Below are positions 1-26,228 of a DNA stretch of 64,000 nucleotides, piece by piece. Made by a program: the position numbers and the translations under genes. This DNA comes from Pholis gunnellus (taxonomy: Eukaryota > Chordata > Actinopteri > Perciformes > Pholidae): contig OU342820.1 in NCBI GenBank assembly GCA_910591455.2, positions 1,385,021-1,449,020 on the forward strand. The letters run 5' to 3'. The notes under the pieces are model-generated. The model searched no databases. It saw nothing but the letters and a program-made list of their open reading frames with translations, and was not told the DNA's origin. The stretch's first letter is position 1. Each line of letters begins with the position of its first letter.

Positions 1-1141
1 AGACAAAGCCACCAAACTGGAATGCAGCTTGTCTTCATTCTTTTACTGTGAAGGACTAATAATACTGACTTAAAATGAGCAGCGGCAAATGGCGACATGT
101 GGTAGCCTTGATATCTGCTATTCTGAATGTGAAGACACCAAAGATGGAACTCAATTGAGTCCAAATAAATACAATTTTATTTTTTATTTTTTATATCACA
201 GAAGACAAGGTCCCACGACCTTGAATACCAGCAAGCACAAAATGTAAACACTTAAAACAAATAATACAAGCTTGTTCCATCAGTGGTAGTGATAGTAAGG
301 TTATTATTGGTCTTCATAAATGTGAAGGACAGGATATTGTTGTTTCATTCCACTGCATTTCTCTGCCATTGAGGTGTCCGCTGTGTGAAACACTGAACAC
401 GTGTTCTGTCGAAGTAAGTTCTTGCCTGAAAAGAGTCCAATCATTACGAATTGAATGTGTGTGTCAGAGGTCTGACTAGACAGCAGTAACAGCGATGCCT
501 TCTTCTGGATGCGCTCATTCTAAACCTTTTTTTTTTTATTTGTTTTGCCATAAACACAATAATTTATTAGTTGCATGACTTTCATCTAAACTACTTATTT
601 TTAACGGGACTTTCTCAACTACAACCTAGAGCACTTACATAAAATGTGTTTGTATATAATTATTAGCATCAAGAGGTCAAACTGCTGCCATGTTTAATTC
701 CTTGTACTTACAGTTTCATCAGAATCTCTGGAGTTCTCTTACTCAGCAATGTGCACAACCACCAGAGGGTGACATCCCTACTTGATACAATTCACAAATC
801 AGAGCTCTGAGAAATGTTGCAGAGTTACTTGTCTTGGAAGGCCAAAGTCTTCTTTTTTACAGCATCACCTGAAGGTACAGTCATATGATTTGGGGCATTT
901 GACATGCATTTTGACCTACTTCACTCAAAACATTTGAAAGGAAGACTTTCATTTTTAAGAGGTCCAGAAGCTGGTTTTGCTTGCAGAGCATCAGACTGCA
1001 TGTTTTGATTTATTTTCTGCTCTACTGATGATTAATGTCTTAATATTTGTAAGTATCGTGTGGTTTGAACAAGAACTTCTTTTTCACCAACATAACCCAT
1101 GTGAAGCAAACCAATCCAATGTAAATACTTATTGATTTTCT

Positions 1142-1206
<65 letters not shown>

Positions 1207-3164
1207 TTCGGTGACTAGTGTGTGGTTCTAAAAGATTACATTTTTGATAGTAAGATCCACTTCGTCTCCACCTTTTATGACTTTTATGATATTAAAAAGA
1301 CAATGAAACTGATTGAGAAAGAGCTGTGACACTGTTTTCACAAAACCATTGGTAAACTCTTGGCGTGGACCGGCCGTCCACCTCGAGGTGTAACTGTAAG
1401 TCCTTTTAGCTTGAGCACTTGGTGTGGAAGTTAGTTTGCACACAGACTATTCTCAGTGGACATAACTCTCTTCAGTGCGGTACAGTGCATGTGTCAACTT
1501 GTCCCTTTTCTTCATGACAAAATACATTTCAAACCCAAAAATGAAGGATTGCACCAACAAAGATTACTTCTTAAACCAGAATAAATCATGCTGCACCGAA
1601 AGTTTAAAACTAGCTTAAAGATTAAAGTCGAACCTCTTTTCTATTCTAAACCTTGATTACATTTAATTCTGTTGCACCAAAACTTCCTAAAATGGCCATA
1701 GCAAAAATAATCAAGTTCCACAGAGAAAGGTAAGGGACAAACTCAACCAATCGAGTTTTATGATTCCGCTGCTGAATTTCTCTCAAGAGAAATGTTTGCT
1801 AACTCTAATTCTCCTTCGAGCAAAAGTAAGGAAATAACATTTTGGTGGGGGGGCCTATGCTCAAGCTACATTTGGAATACAGATTCCTACCATCGTATTG
1901 AAGTAGACAATACAATTTGTACAGATTCACAGGTGTGTTGAAAGTACATAAAAAAACATATGCTAAAGGCAAAGGTAAAACCCATTGCTATCGTGCTCTC
2001 GGAACGTAAAAAAAAATCATTGCAGGCCCCCCTTACTCCTCAGTTAATCATATTCAGAACAGACTGATGTATAGGATTTTCTGGTGAGTTTTTAGGCCAG
2101 GTGTGAAAATGAGTGGAGCTCCAAGTGCCCTATCCACCAAATTATAGCTTATATAGACCAACAAAAAGTTTTGCTGTTTGTGAATTGTCTTTGATACCTT
2201 CAAAGTCAGTCAAGCAGTAATGGCACTCTTAAAAACAAGGGTCAATATCTATGAAAACTGCCAGACATGAAGCCTGTCTTAATTTACATGTGCTAATCCA
2301 AGACTTCCAGCAAAGTGGCCACGGTGGCATAATTCCTCTCTTAGTATGATTTCAAAGGCTTCTGCTGTGGATGGTTGGAGAAGTTTTGGCGAATGGGATG
2401 CTTCATTTTGGCAGCAGTCTGTCGTTACTGCACCATCTGGAAACTACATACACAGGGTTGATCCCCATGACCCACTGTCAGTAGCCTGCTGAAGTGTCTT
2501 TGAGTGAGACCCATGCCAGCTCATGATCACAACTTCCCTTTCTGTGTTCCACCAACCCTTTCTTAATGGCCCAGATGCTATACCAGCTGACAGCCAGGAT
2601 CCAGCCTGCCATCAGTCTGCTCTATTGTTCAGCTCAGTATGTTCAAGCAGCATTGTGCATAGGCATTGAACTAGCATTTTAAAGTGCTGGTTCCAGGCCA
2701 TCTATAGTCTGCTGTTTTTATCCCAATATGTAGTAGCATAGATGTACCTCAGAGTTGGTTGAGCTTTACAATAGCTGAACCCAAGTCCTTTTCCAGTGTA
2801 GAAATTATAATGAAGAATGGAGAGCAACATATCCTGGAGTAAAGGATTTCTTATCACCACCAAACCCTTTATGATAATCACCATCTTTTTCAAAGACATT
2901 ATCTGTTTTCTGTCTTGATTGCCTCTGTCCATTCAGCCACCCACCATATCTTTAAATTAAAAAACATCACTATCGGGGATATCTGTTTGGGCGTATGAAG
3001 ATTTCATGGTACCTTTCAGCAAGTTCCACTGACAAAAGATCCAGAATTCCTGTGTTCCTTCATTTACCACTCTATCAGTATTTCCTGCTTTTTTGGTGGT
3101 TGGATCACACTCCTGTTAATGGCCAAAGCTTTTGAAGCCAGTATTGGCTGGTTTGTCCACCTCC
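1..3164 (-). other. probable nfe2l1 3' UTR and downstream sequence
   Basis: No convincing coding sequence is seen on either strand. Minus-strand AATAAA-type poly(A) signals occur near 1140-1150 (beside the AT tract) and in the cluster at 175-192, so the 3' UTR may be 2 to 3 kb long. It contains an (AT)n tract. Which signal is used cannot be told from sequence. Confidence 0.4.
1148..1202. repeat. (AT)n microsatellite
   Basis: About 55 bases of uninterrupted AT dinucleotides in the probable nfe2l1 3' UTR. An AATAAA signal (minus strand) lies at its left edge. Confidence 0.95.
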
Positions 3165-15986
<12,822 letters not shown>

Positions 15987-17280
15987 AGCCTTTGGTTCGT
16001 CAGAGGACGTGTAAAGGGTCCGGAGCTCAGCTCAGTCACCACCGCAAGAGGTGTCTCTGCTGTCTTTGTGGTAAGTCCCAAGAAGATCTGTCAGCCACTG
16101 CTGACCTCCTTGAGGAAGGGAGTCCAAACAGAAATGTCCTTGGTACACTAAATAACCTGGTTGGGAAATTCTTTACTCCCCCTCTCTTAAATTATAATGT
16201 TAAATTGCTCTGGTAGGGAAGACTTAAAAATGTACTTCCAAACAAGACATACACAGTTTGGACCAACTGCTCAGCGTAAAAGAAGGAACTCTTCTCTCAC
16301 CAGGGCTGATTGAGATCCAAATTTTTAGAAACAAAGATTAAGAGTGAATCTTCCCCAGGTTCATCCGAGAAATCCTTGTTGCTCTTCACGGAAAACTTTA
16401 CACAACGTTTCTTCCTGAAAATGAAAGACAGCAGCTTACTTCAGAACAGAGGACTGACCGGCACGGGACAAATATTACACACGTTAAAGCAAATATCATT
16501 TGTGATGTTAATATACTTAATGCTCTGAACTCAGTACAAAGGTCTGCAATTCAAGTTTGAATCCATCTGCCTTCTTTTGGGTTTTTTTCAAATGGAAATG
16601 CCCACTGGGCTGTTAGCAAAAAGGCATTGACGAAGATTACCAAAGCAAGCGGATCAATAAGGTTATGTGAACTCTAGCACTAGCTGAGTCACTGTTAGCT
16701 GGGCTAAGTTTGTAAATTACTGAAAGGGTTAGTTTGAATTTTTTTAAATGGGGTTGTATGTATACTCCTGTGTTCTGTGGAGTAAAATAACAATGGATTT
16801 TGGTTTTTAGCAATGGACTCTTGTGGCTTTGAAGAGAGCAATATAACAACTTTAGTTCCCTGGATAGGACTGTCAGCAGCAGCAGAAAAACATCACGTAA
16901 CAAAACAGTAATCAATATCAAAATACGAATATAAAGAAAGAGTGCTTGGTGAGACTAATTTGGTTTTTTACATCGCTGCTTGTTTCTGAGTTCAACCCAT
17001 TGGTGTCTTGACGGGAGGGTTAGCTAAACGTGGGTTGTATTCACACAACGCAGCAGTGGTCGTCGCAGACACACCTGGCGTGCACATTTCTAGTTAAGCT
17101 AGCTAGCTAATATGACCGCTTCTGCTACAGCACAATAAGAATGCCACAGCTGTATCAGTGATAATAATAACGACACTACAGTTATCAGGGCTAATCTTCC
17201 ACTGTCAGTGTAGCCTGCCCTGCAGAGAGGCAGCAGTGCAGAGGTTTGACAGTTTGTGTGAGGAGATAAGGCAGACAGAC

Positions 17281-17283
17281 GTC

Positions 17284-17337
<54 letters not shown>
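17281..17337. repeat. (CT)n microsatellite
   Basis: Pure CT apart from one CG interruption. It lies in the probable 5' intron of nfe2l1. Confidence 0.95.
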
Positions 17338-17338
<1 letters not shown>

Positions 17339-17599
17339 CTCCGACCTACTTCTAGAAAGGGTTTGGTAACCACCTGCCTGCCACACTGCCTTGGTTTACT
17401 CACTGCTCCCGCATGATGTAATTGCCAGTGTTTGCCTGGAAAACCCCCTCTCCCTGTCTCCGCCCTCTCTTCGTGCTATGGTAACCTGTTGCCAGAGGCT
17501 GCAGTGGAACAGCTGACTGGAACTATTCAACACCAATTTAAGACCCAGGGATGTAATACTCATATTTTTATAGTTCAGTCCAGTATAATCTTGTAGTCT

Positions 17600-17768
17600 G
17601 GTGTAACATTTCTCCCCCAGGCTTTGCCTGTTTTTGACGTTGTTGTTGTCTGCTTACATTGAGTGCATTGTGTTGTATTCTTGTCAGTGTATTTTAGTGA
17701 ACTAATGGACGAAGACAATGTTCCATCTTGGTAAACAATAAAGTTTTATTCTATTCTATTTTCTATTC
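17600..17768 (+). mobile_element. possible non-LTR retroelement 3' tail
   Basis: Ends in AACAATAAAGTTTTATTCTA followed by TTCTA repeats, the style of a LINE 3' terminus with a simple-repeat tail. No coding remnant is recognised here. Confidence 0.4.
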
Positions 17769-18166
17769 ATGTAAAACTCTTTCCTGGGTCCAGACCTTTA
17801 ACCGCCGAGTTGTGTACTCTGGTCCCACATTAGCGCCATATAAACTGTAACAGCGCAGCCTTGTGTCGTTTCATAGGCTGCTATTGCATGTGGTGTAACA
17901 GTGATGGGTGTGGAAATATTCAGGTTATTCAAAGAACTTAAGTATAGTAGCAAATTGTACTTCAAGTATCAAAGTAAAAGTACTCATAAGCAAAAGTAGC
18001 CCCTGTGTGTGTTGTACTATTGCAGGTTATTATTATAATTAAAGGTGCATTAATGTGTCAGCAGCATATTATTGTTGTAGTTGTAACAATACATCATATT
18101 TCATCAGCTCATTGTGTGTTATGCAACATATACATTTTTAGGTGACTAGTCAATAAAACTGTCAGA

Positions 18167-18167
<1 letters not shown>

Positions 18168-18194
<27 letters not shown>
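18168..18194. repeat. (TTA)n microsatellite
   Basis: About nine TTA units. Confidence 0.9.
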
Positions 18195-18197
<3 letters not shown>

Positions 18198-18566
18198 GTG
18201 TTCCCTGATGGTCCCCGTGTGCGAATATGAAGGAGATCACGCTGTAGCTGAGCCGGAGCAACAGGTTACACAATGTTTTCCATCCCTGATACTAATCACC
18301 TATTTATAACAAGGAAGATTCGGAAACATCCCGCAACGTTTGGACTGCTGAAAGTCAACATACATGGTGAGTAGAGGACAACATAGATCGGCTATTATAG
18401 GAGCGTTACAGGGATAATAAAGTGATTCCACTCGCGATTACATTTGAACAGATCACCTTTGAGCAACTGCTACAGAACTAAACAGCACTTTGTGGAGCGG
18501 ATGTGTTCATGGATCAGCGTACAGTTGTTCATAATATTATAATAATAATATATGAATGCGTCTTAC

Positions 18567-18673
18567 CAGTTCAGAGTGTTCGGCAGCGTGTGTTACTCTG
18601 TCCCGGTCTCAGTCTGTTCTCCGGTCACACCGGGAGGGTGGGACTATTTAAAGCGACACCCAGTGATGACGTA
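18567..18673 (-). promoter_or_regulatory. candidate nfe2l1 promoter and noncoding first exon
   Basis: Read on the minus strand, a CRE-like TACGTCA (18667-18673) is followed 13 nt later by a TATA-like CTTTAAATAG (18644-18653). A GC-rich stretch then runs to a clean splice donor, ACTG|GTAAGAC, so a noncoding exon would span roughly 18567-18620. The first nfe2l1 coding exon lies 2.6 kb downstream on the same strand and no other minus-strand gene starts between. That nfe2l1 uses this promoter is inference; the acceptor 5' of the start codon could not be pinned down. Confidence 0.45.
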
Positions 18674-19423
18674 GTAGCTCTCCTCCCTGGAAAAAAAAAA
18701 AAGTGCGCGTGCGTGCGTTTGTGCGTGTTAGGTGTTTGAATAAGAAATATTAGTGATCTATTTTTAAGAGCTATTCAGACTTACTTACTCAAAGTACCAG
18801 TATCACTCCATTACATCATAGTTTTGCTTTCAAAGTCATATTAAAGTGAAAGTACTCAAGAGCAAATGATTGTGCAGTAAAATACTAATAATGATACTAA
18901 TAACAATAGTAATAATATTTAGTGTTTGGACGGTGTGTTTATTATTAATAATAATACTCGTTATAATAGTACTTAATATAATAATACTTTATTGTACATT
19001 TCATGCAAACAAGCAAAAGAAATAGTGACAGAAAAAAACCCAGTTTGATCACCATACGACAAAACATTACCAACGGCACCAGTAAAGTTAACCCAAACTA
19101 AAAAAGGATTTCATTTCCTTTCAAAGATTCCAAGGGAGGTTTTTGCTCCACAGTTCATGGACTTAAAACCAGAAAGCGGCCTCACCGGAACTACTAAAAG
19201 ACGGGGCAGTGGAAGATCTGAGAGCTCTCGTTGGGACATAAAATGAAAGTCAGTTGCTGACATTTGAAGGTGATAGATGATGTGAGGTGAATATTTTGAC
19301 TTAATATCCCTTAATCTTTCGCTTACTATCTCAGAAATGATACAATAAATCAAATGTTTGAATAAATATCTCTGAGAAGGATACTATTGATACATGTTAA
19401 AGTGTGAATGGTAGAGTTTGTAG

Positions 19424-19424
<1 letters not shown>

Positions 19425-19505
<81 letters not shown>
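19425..19505. repeat. (GT)n microsatellite
   Basis: About 80 bases of pure GT, just upstream of a reversed SINE fragment. Confidence 0.95.
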
Positions 19506-19508
<3 letters not shown>

Positions 19509-19525
19509 ACATTGTCTAGACGTCC

Positions 19526-19625
19526 GACTACTCAAAGCACTTTACGCTACTTGTCATCATTCACCCCTCATAGATATTCATTCACTGATGGCCGGGGCTA
19601 CCACACAAGGTGCCACCTGCCCATC
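19526..19625 (-). mobile_element. SINE fragment, reversed
   Basis: Reverse complement shows GGTGGCACCTTGTGTGGTAG and a degraded GTAAAGTGCTTTGAGTAGTCG tail, matching the SINE at 8104. Confidence 0.6.
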
Positions 19626-19762
19626 ACGTCACATATTCACAAATATCACATATGTTCCATTTACAAGTTTGGGATTGGATTTTTTTTTTTAATGTATTTT
19701 TATTGAAAGATTTTATTCAAATGTGTAGGTGTGTGTGTGTGGGGGTGTTTTCTGGTGTGAGT

Positions 19763-20391
19763 TTATCGGAGCCATGGGTGAGTCCTGAGCTGTTTCAGGG
19801 TAGAACGCTGATCAGGGTCTACGTTCAAACTTATCCGTAAGAAATTCTGGCAATCTGGAGAGAAAGGAGAAGGAGAAGAAAGGTGAGGGCGATGGCTCCG
19901 GTGAGCCATCACAGTGTGAACTAAAATGAACAGATGTGTGTCTGTCGACATGTTTCTGATTGTTTTTCTTACGTTCGGAGAGCTCGTTGCTGATGCTCAG
20001 CTGGTTTGTAAAGAACCTGATGGTATCGAATCCTGCACCACTGTGGAGCGTCTCAAACAGGACCACTCCCATCTGAAACACTGTGGTGGGCCCGGCTCTG
20101 TAAATACCACCATCGTACCACTCTGGGGGGATGTCAGTACCTAGAATATACAGACATAATAAAAAGACAGTGAGGATGAGGAGCTTTGTTTCAATGTAAA
20201 GTCACAGATGGGTAAGTTAGTGAAGAGCAGGAGTAAAGCCAGACATCTTACCGAAGAAGACGCGGTAAGAGGCTCCTCTCTTGATGAAGCAGCTCACACC
20301 AAAGTCAATGAGGCAAACTCGTGGGACGTCCGAGCTGGTCTCGATCCAGATGTTTTCCAGCTTTATGTCCCGGTGGAAGTTGTGTTTGTTC
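19763..20391 (-). pseudogene. 5'-truncated Pim-like serine/threonine kinase (three C-lobe exons)
   Basis: Exons 20252 to about 20391, 19973-20140 and 19763-19854 join in frame with GT-AG borders and end in TAA. They encode a kinase C-lobe: catalytic loop HRDIKLEN, DFG (LIDFGVSC), activation segment PPEWYDGG with YRAGPTTVFQMGV, and the C-terminal signature DPDQRSTLKQLRTHPWLR. This fits the Pim-type kinases expanded in teleosts. The glycine loop, VAIK lysine and the rest of the N-lobe are absent: nothing matching was found upstream as far as praf2 at 23.3 kb. Homology stops at a 20-base perfect palindrome (20392-20411). With no ATP-binding lobe it is most likely a truncated duplicate, although the surviving exons are undamaged. 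Pim family assignment is firm; lack of function is inferred. Confidence 0.75.
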
Positions 20392-20411
20392 TCAAGATCA
20401 ATTGATCTTGA
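20392..20411. repeat. 20-base perfect palindrome at the kinase-fragment breakpoint
   Basis: TCAAGATCAATTGATCTTGA equals its own reverse complement. It lies exactly where Pim-kinase homology ends. Confidence 0.8.
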
Positions 20412-23290
20412 ACTCTAGAGTCAAAAGCTGACATTGTGGTCACTGCTACTCTGCTAGTAAGCTAGTTATCTTTAGCATGCGCTAGCTTGGGATTTTCTCC
20501 ATCATGATTGGATTTAGCTACTGTCTCATTTAGTTACGTGGAATGGCAAACAAACATTTCAAGATGTTCAATTCAATTTATATTTTTAATTCATAGGTCA
20601 ACGGGGAAGAATGTATGTCAATTTAGCTTTAGCTAAGGCTAGCTGTGTCAATCTCACCTGCAGCTTTCACTTAATATAGCTCCCTTGCTTTAGCTGTCTA
20701 GTTGGATCTTTGTATGACAGTCTTTGCAAATTTTACATGCTGTTTTCATGGATATGTTTTATCTTTTGACAATATAATTTTTTTTAATCTTAACAACATT
20801 TTGAGTGAGTGTAAGTTCCTGTGTTTGGCTACCTAGCTAGCTGCTACATAGATAGATAGATATCCCATATACACTGCTGTACACCATTCTTGTTTTATTT
20901 AGAAAAAAATGTTTTAAATACATGTCATTACCAGCTTTTGGCAAAACAGTCAAATACATGGTGTTGGAGAGTCAAAATTCAAACATTTAGCTGAATGGAA
21001 GGCAACACGGAACATTTAGAATCATTAGCTGTAAACCGAGTTAAAAGTACACAGAAACGTTCCCTTACCTACATTGTAGTAAAACAGCGAATCCTTATGA
21101 GTTACAAAGTAGACCATAAAGCAATTCTTTATGCTCAGATTCAGGTGTTTCCTGAATTGTTTGTGATGCTGTGCCAAGACAAACTGCAGATAGCAGTGGG
21201 GTCACGTGTCCAAGCCCCAGAACAGCCATGTTCCGTCCTTCGCTGTGGATGAGTCCGTCAGCTAAATGTCTAAAACATAACTGTACAGGACAAATATGGC
21301 ACACATAGCACAATAAGAACATCGGTTTGTTTCTGCAGGGCACTGAGGCTAACCAAGTTTCAATTGTCAGCAATATACTTAATTATCAAAAAATGCATAC
21401 ATAAAAACAAAAGCTGGCATCCTCTGCATCTTAATAAATCCTTTGATCATGTTATGTTTAGTCAATTTCACAAACTTGGACGAAACGGCAAAGAATCTGT
21501 ATGTTAAACCATCCGAGGAATGAAAATAATAGAGAAGGAATACACGAATGCAGAGGAAGGTTACCACATACAGGTGTATAGAACACTTCACGTCTTTATG
21601 TTTGGTTCAACCAAAGCAATACAATGCATAGTCCCCAACAGGCAGCTGTAGCATACAATTAGTCAAATACCTTCACTCAGCTTTTCATCTAGGCTACAAA
21701 ATCATTAGCTATAAAACTGCCGACAAACCCTTTTTAAATAGCAGTTCCTTCTAAATGTTCTTTAGCTTAAAAAACAAAGTTGTCTTTAAAAAATGTCTTT
21801 CTTCAAAGTACAGCTGTCTTACGTCATGTCTACAAAGCAAGGAACCAACCATTGTGATACAGACTTATTGATGGCCATTGTGGACTCTTTAAATAAATAA
21901 TAATCAATAAATAACAAGATTAAAAGTCTTCAGCCATGCTAGCGGGCGCTGTGAGGCTGTATTTCAGGCTGGTCTCCGAAAAATGGCCTTCCCATTCAAT
22001 GAAACTTTATTCTGGGGAACAGGGTTGTGAGCTAAATGCTAATGTCAGATCGCTAATAAGCTTGCAATGACAACGCTAACGTGCTGATCATTAGTTAGCA
22101 AACCAAATTCCATTCCAACCCATCCAGTATTGGTGGAGACATTTCAGTTTGGACCCATGAGGTGGAATGATTAACCAACATCGCTAGCATGGCTAAAAGC
22201 CAGGAGTAAATTACAAAGAGAACACTGCAGCTACCACAAGTGTAGGCAACACACTTGGTGAGTGGTTGTCCATGGTAACAAGGATTTAGGTTATAAAAGG
22301 AATTAAGGGTAAGTTCAAAGTCATTCATTTGCTCCAGTAGAGCTTCTCCCAGTTGCCAGCACTTGGGAGAGCAGCAGTGGAGGGCTGTTAAAAACTGAAA
22401 TGACTCATGTATTTCCTCCATATGTATCCAGTCTATTCTACTCGACAAAGAGTCTTAGATTGAAGGAGCTGCTTCGTTTTCTTCTTCATATCTCCCATTT
22501 CCTTCTAACTGCATCTTATTTACACTAAATGAAAAAAGGAATTAATTTGAAGTCACTGGGTCGAGTTACGTCAATACCACAAGAGTCCTGCCGGTTACTG
22601 TATCGCCTCCGTCTGCTCTGCTGAATATGACCGTCATTGGATCACTGAAATTGACAGCTAGATTTTTACAGTGGTCTGTGGCCATGATGGGGGGGGGGAT
22701 GGCCTTAAGTTCCAGGTTTTCTTACCAATAAGCACTTAATGCATAAACGTGCTTATTGGAAGGATAATGAAACATAACCTGTGAGTCCATAACTGGATGT
22801 GTTTTGAAGCACTGGCTGGAGAGCCGCACATTCTACTTTTTTTTCACGACATTAAACCTTTTAACGTTAAATTATGACTATTGTCAAAACGTTCCACAGG
22901 CGTTGAGACGGAGTGCAGATCGTTTAGATTAGAGTTTGAGAACGATAAGAAATGAGCACGTCAATGTGTCAACACTTAAAGGCTCAATGGGAATATGCCC
23001 ATACGGCTACAACACTGTACACTTACAGTAAACACAGAAATGTATCATGTCTAAATAAATGAAACACCACAATGTGTGCTTTTAGTGCAAAAGCATATCG
23101 GGGAGGATTCCATCATTTTGTTTGTTATGATGAGTTCTGACCATCTGGCCTTTCCCCAAACGTCCGGTTAGTTCATTTGTTCCCGACTCTCTCTTTTTAC
23201 TTCATTTTTACTCCTTCTCCTATGTCCCATTCTCCACCCACCTCACATCCATTTCTCTCGCCATTACCTTTAGATGCCCCCCCCCCCCCT
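20412..23290. other. intergenic, no gene recognised
   Basis: AT-rich sequence between the kinase fragment and praf2. It includes the praf2 3' UTR (extent not determined), a reversed interspersed repeat copy near 21930-22145 and a poly-G run near 22689-22697. No N-lobe exons of the kinase were found. Confidence 0.5.
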
Positions 23291-25942
23291 CTAGGATCCA
23301 GCCTCCTGTTCCTGTCCCAGGGCCTCCAACAGGAGTCCCATGGGTGTCCTCTTCAGGCCGATGCTCTCCAGTTTGTTCTCCAGCTTGTTCTTCAGGCTGC
23401 GCAGCCTCACCGACGCATGGACCAGAACCACTGGACACAGAAGAGATGAGGGGATCGGTTCATTATGGCAGACACAGGTTACTCACATCACCATCATCTC
23501 TCAGATGCTGGACGAGTCTTTATTTCCCTCAGAGGAACCAGGATCATATTAGAAATGTTTTATAGGTATATTTCATCAAATCTTTGTAGGAGGCTCCCTG
23601 TTGTTTGACCTGCTCCAGTTACAATTTGCTGTTAATGCAAATGTATACTCGTTCTCTAGATAAATTCAGTATAATGCGCTGTATAACACTAATTCCACAA
23701 CAGTCATGTCCAACGAACTAATTCTCACTCGCCACTTCTGTCGCTTGGTTAGTGGCCCTCTGCGCTCTACGTAACCCTTTAGCATCAGTTTTGGATGCCT
23801 CAGGGACGCCATGTCAGTTTCTGTGTCTGTATGTCGCACACAATACAGTGTTCTTGCTCCATCAGTTGCTCTGGCCATCTAATAATGACAACTGCAAAGC
23901 AAAAGCAAATGAAAACTGGGCTGATGAACGTTCAGTTCATGCTTTGGTGTGGTATGTAATGCATCTATGTATGCGTGTGTTCCCGTCTTACTCAGTATAG
24001 GGAAGGCAATCCCAAACAGGAACACGGCCACTCCTCCCAGCACCGACACAAAGAGGTAACTGGCTGAGAGAATCGCCAACACGGCGATCGTAGGGTGGTT
24101 TCTACGGAAACGACGAATGGGAGCTTGGTTCTCGGCAACCCAGACGAAGCCCAGGAACATCAAGGTGACCACCGTCGCCCCGACGAGCAACTGGTAGGGC
24201 TGGCAATACCTGTGAGAAAAAAGACACGCTTACCAACACACAGAAGCGTTGAAGATACTGGGTAACATTATTGTGCTGGCGATATTCTGTATTGTTTCTT
24301 ATTGTCAACAAATCCCACATGCAGATCCAAAGTACAAAAAGGATGCATCGAAGCCTGATATTATCTTCTTCCACTGTGCCAAAGATTAAAAACACATCAA
24401 CAAGCCACACGGTTGCACTGAAGCAGATTTGATTCCATAGTTTTAGCTCTACTTGTAGATGTCTTCATAAAACAGGACAAGTCTTCGTGCTCTCTTTTGC
24501 ACTGTAACACTACAAACACACTCGAGTCTGGCCAAGGTAAGAAGACAAAAGTCATCTCGTCCAAGTAGTAGAGAATGTAAAAAATTATAAATAATAATCG
24601 TCCATTCAGTCATTTGTGCCTCCAAGATTAGCTTTAGTACTGATTTTGAAGTTGCTATGAAAGCTGACGTTACCCATCTCCACAAAGCACTATATTTGAC
24701 ATAAAATACAGTGTTCAGTCTGAAGCATGAATGAGTAACATTACCTCACTTAAGTGATTTTCACTGTCCATTCATTTACCCTGGCTTTGAATGTTTCTCC
24801 AGCTTCCTCTCTCCTCCACACGCCGCTGAATATCTTATTCCAACATGATATCATGGAACTACTTTCTGTCCACGGGTAATTTTATTGTCAGCTTTTTCCC
24901 CATATTATAGCTAGAAACCAGTTTTGACAATGCAACAATGCCAATGAGAGTTTATTGGTCCCTGAGTCCCAAGACTCAACTGAGAACTCATAGGACTTCT
25001 ATACAATCGGACTTCTTTTTGCAACCGGAGGAGTCGCCCCGTGATGGTAGAGAATGCACGTTTTAAGACACTTCCTCATTGGCTTCAATGGCGGAGGTTA
25101 GGTTGCCGCCTGGTCAGAACCAACGAGCTTGGGCCAGACGGACTAACAAAGTCGCTTAAGGCTGCATCTGAAATCCATCGTTCACTACAATCCAACAGCA
25201 ATGGTGAAAAGTAACTAACCACCAGCTACCCTGCAGTATATACAGTACAATAAATCATAAGCCCCACCTGTACCAGCTGGAACATTAAAGGGATGAACAC
25301 ATTAATGCATCAATAATTATGATACAATAATATATATCATTCTGGATAAGGGCCGTTCTACATAGTGACTACTTTTACTTTTGGTTCTTTAAGTATATTT
25401 AGATGTTAATGCTTCTGTACTTTTACTTTGGTAAACATTTGAATGAGTATTTCTACACAGGGGTATCAGGCTACTTTTACTGAAGTAAAATCCCTGAGTG
25501 CTTCTTCCTCACTCAGCAGTTTCCTCTCCAAAGGAGAGCATGATATGGGAATATTAGCATCATTAGCATTAGCTAAAGGCTGCTGTAGCCTTAAGTCTGT
25601 TCTCTTATCTGTTAAAGTCTGTGTCATGTTGGAGGAGAACATCAAACGCACTGTAAGTCCACAGTATTCACTACAGGCTTCCAGTGCGTTCGTTGCGAGA
25701 GAGACAGAAAGGGTTAGGGGGGGCGGGGTGACGGGGTGACCACGTCAGAAGAATGAAACTTACCCCACCACGAGCAAGAGGCCCAGCGCAGACACCAGGT
25801 AGTTGCTCTGGTAGTACAGCAGGTTGTTGATGATGCGGTTGTTCCAGCGGTCCAGGTCGCGCACATCGGGCGCGGCGAACCGGGCCGAGCTCAGGAGAAA
25901 ATCATCCAGGCTCCGGAGGGGTGGCGGCTGCACGCCTGCCAT
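23291..25942 (-). CDS. praf2: PRA1 family protein 2 (Praf2), 3 exons
   Basis: Exons 25764-25942, 23992-24209 and 23291-23430 join in frame (179 + 218 + 140 nt) to 178 codons plus stop, the same length as mammalian PRAF2. The family are four-pass membrane proteins of the ER/Golgi and endosomes that bind prenylated Rabs and affect transport. Seen: N-terminal PPLRSLDDFLLSSARFAAPD and WNNRIINNLLYYQSNYL; hydrophobic segments LVSALGLLLVVG, LLVGATVVTLMFLGFVWVA, VLAILSASYLFVSVLGG and VAVFLFGIAFPILMVLV; a C-terminal LRSLKNKLENKLESIGLKRT tail; and an ending GLLLEALGQEQEAGS as in PRAF2, which separates it from Arl6ip5. The start ATG (AAGATGG context) begins the family's conserved N-terminus. It lies between nfe2l1 and copz2 on the nfe2l1 strand. 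Confidence 0.93.
24955..25150 (-). repeat. teleost interspersed repeat, reversed partner of the 58.6 kb copy
   Basis: Shares GAGGAGTCGCC, GAATGCACGTTTTAAGACAC and CATTGGCTTCAATG with the reverse complement of 58640-58800. It lies in praf2 intron 1. Confidence 0.65.
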
Positions 25943-26170
25943 CTTGCCTGAGCGATAATAAACTCAATTTCCCAGAATGCGCGGCGGGGTAAAAGGGGGA
26001 CGTGAGCGAGATGGGGGAAATATTGACCGAAATATTTGCACCATTATTACTTAATTATCTATTGCTCATTCATAGTTTGTCAGTCAGTCTGACACGTTAA
26101 TAAAAACCCTATATAAATAAAAAGATATATAAATAAATGGATTCATAAATAAACGAAGAGAAAAACACAT

Positions 26171-26172
26171 AT

Positions 26173-26228
<56 letters not shown>

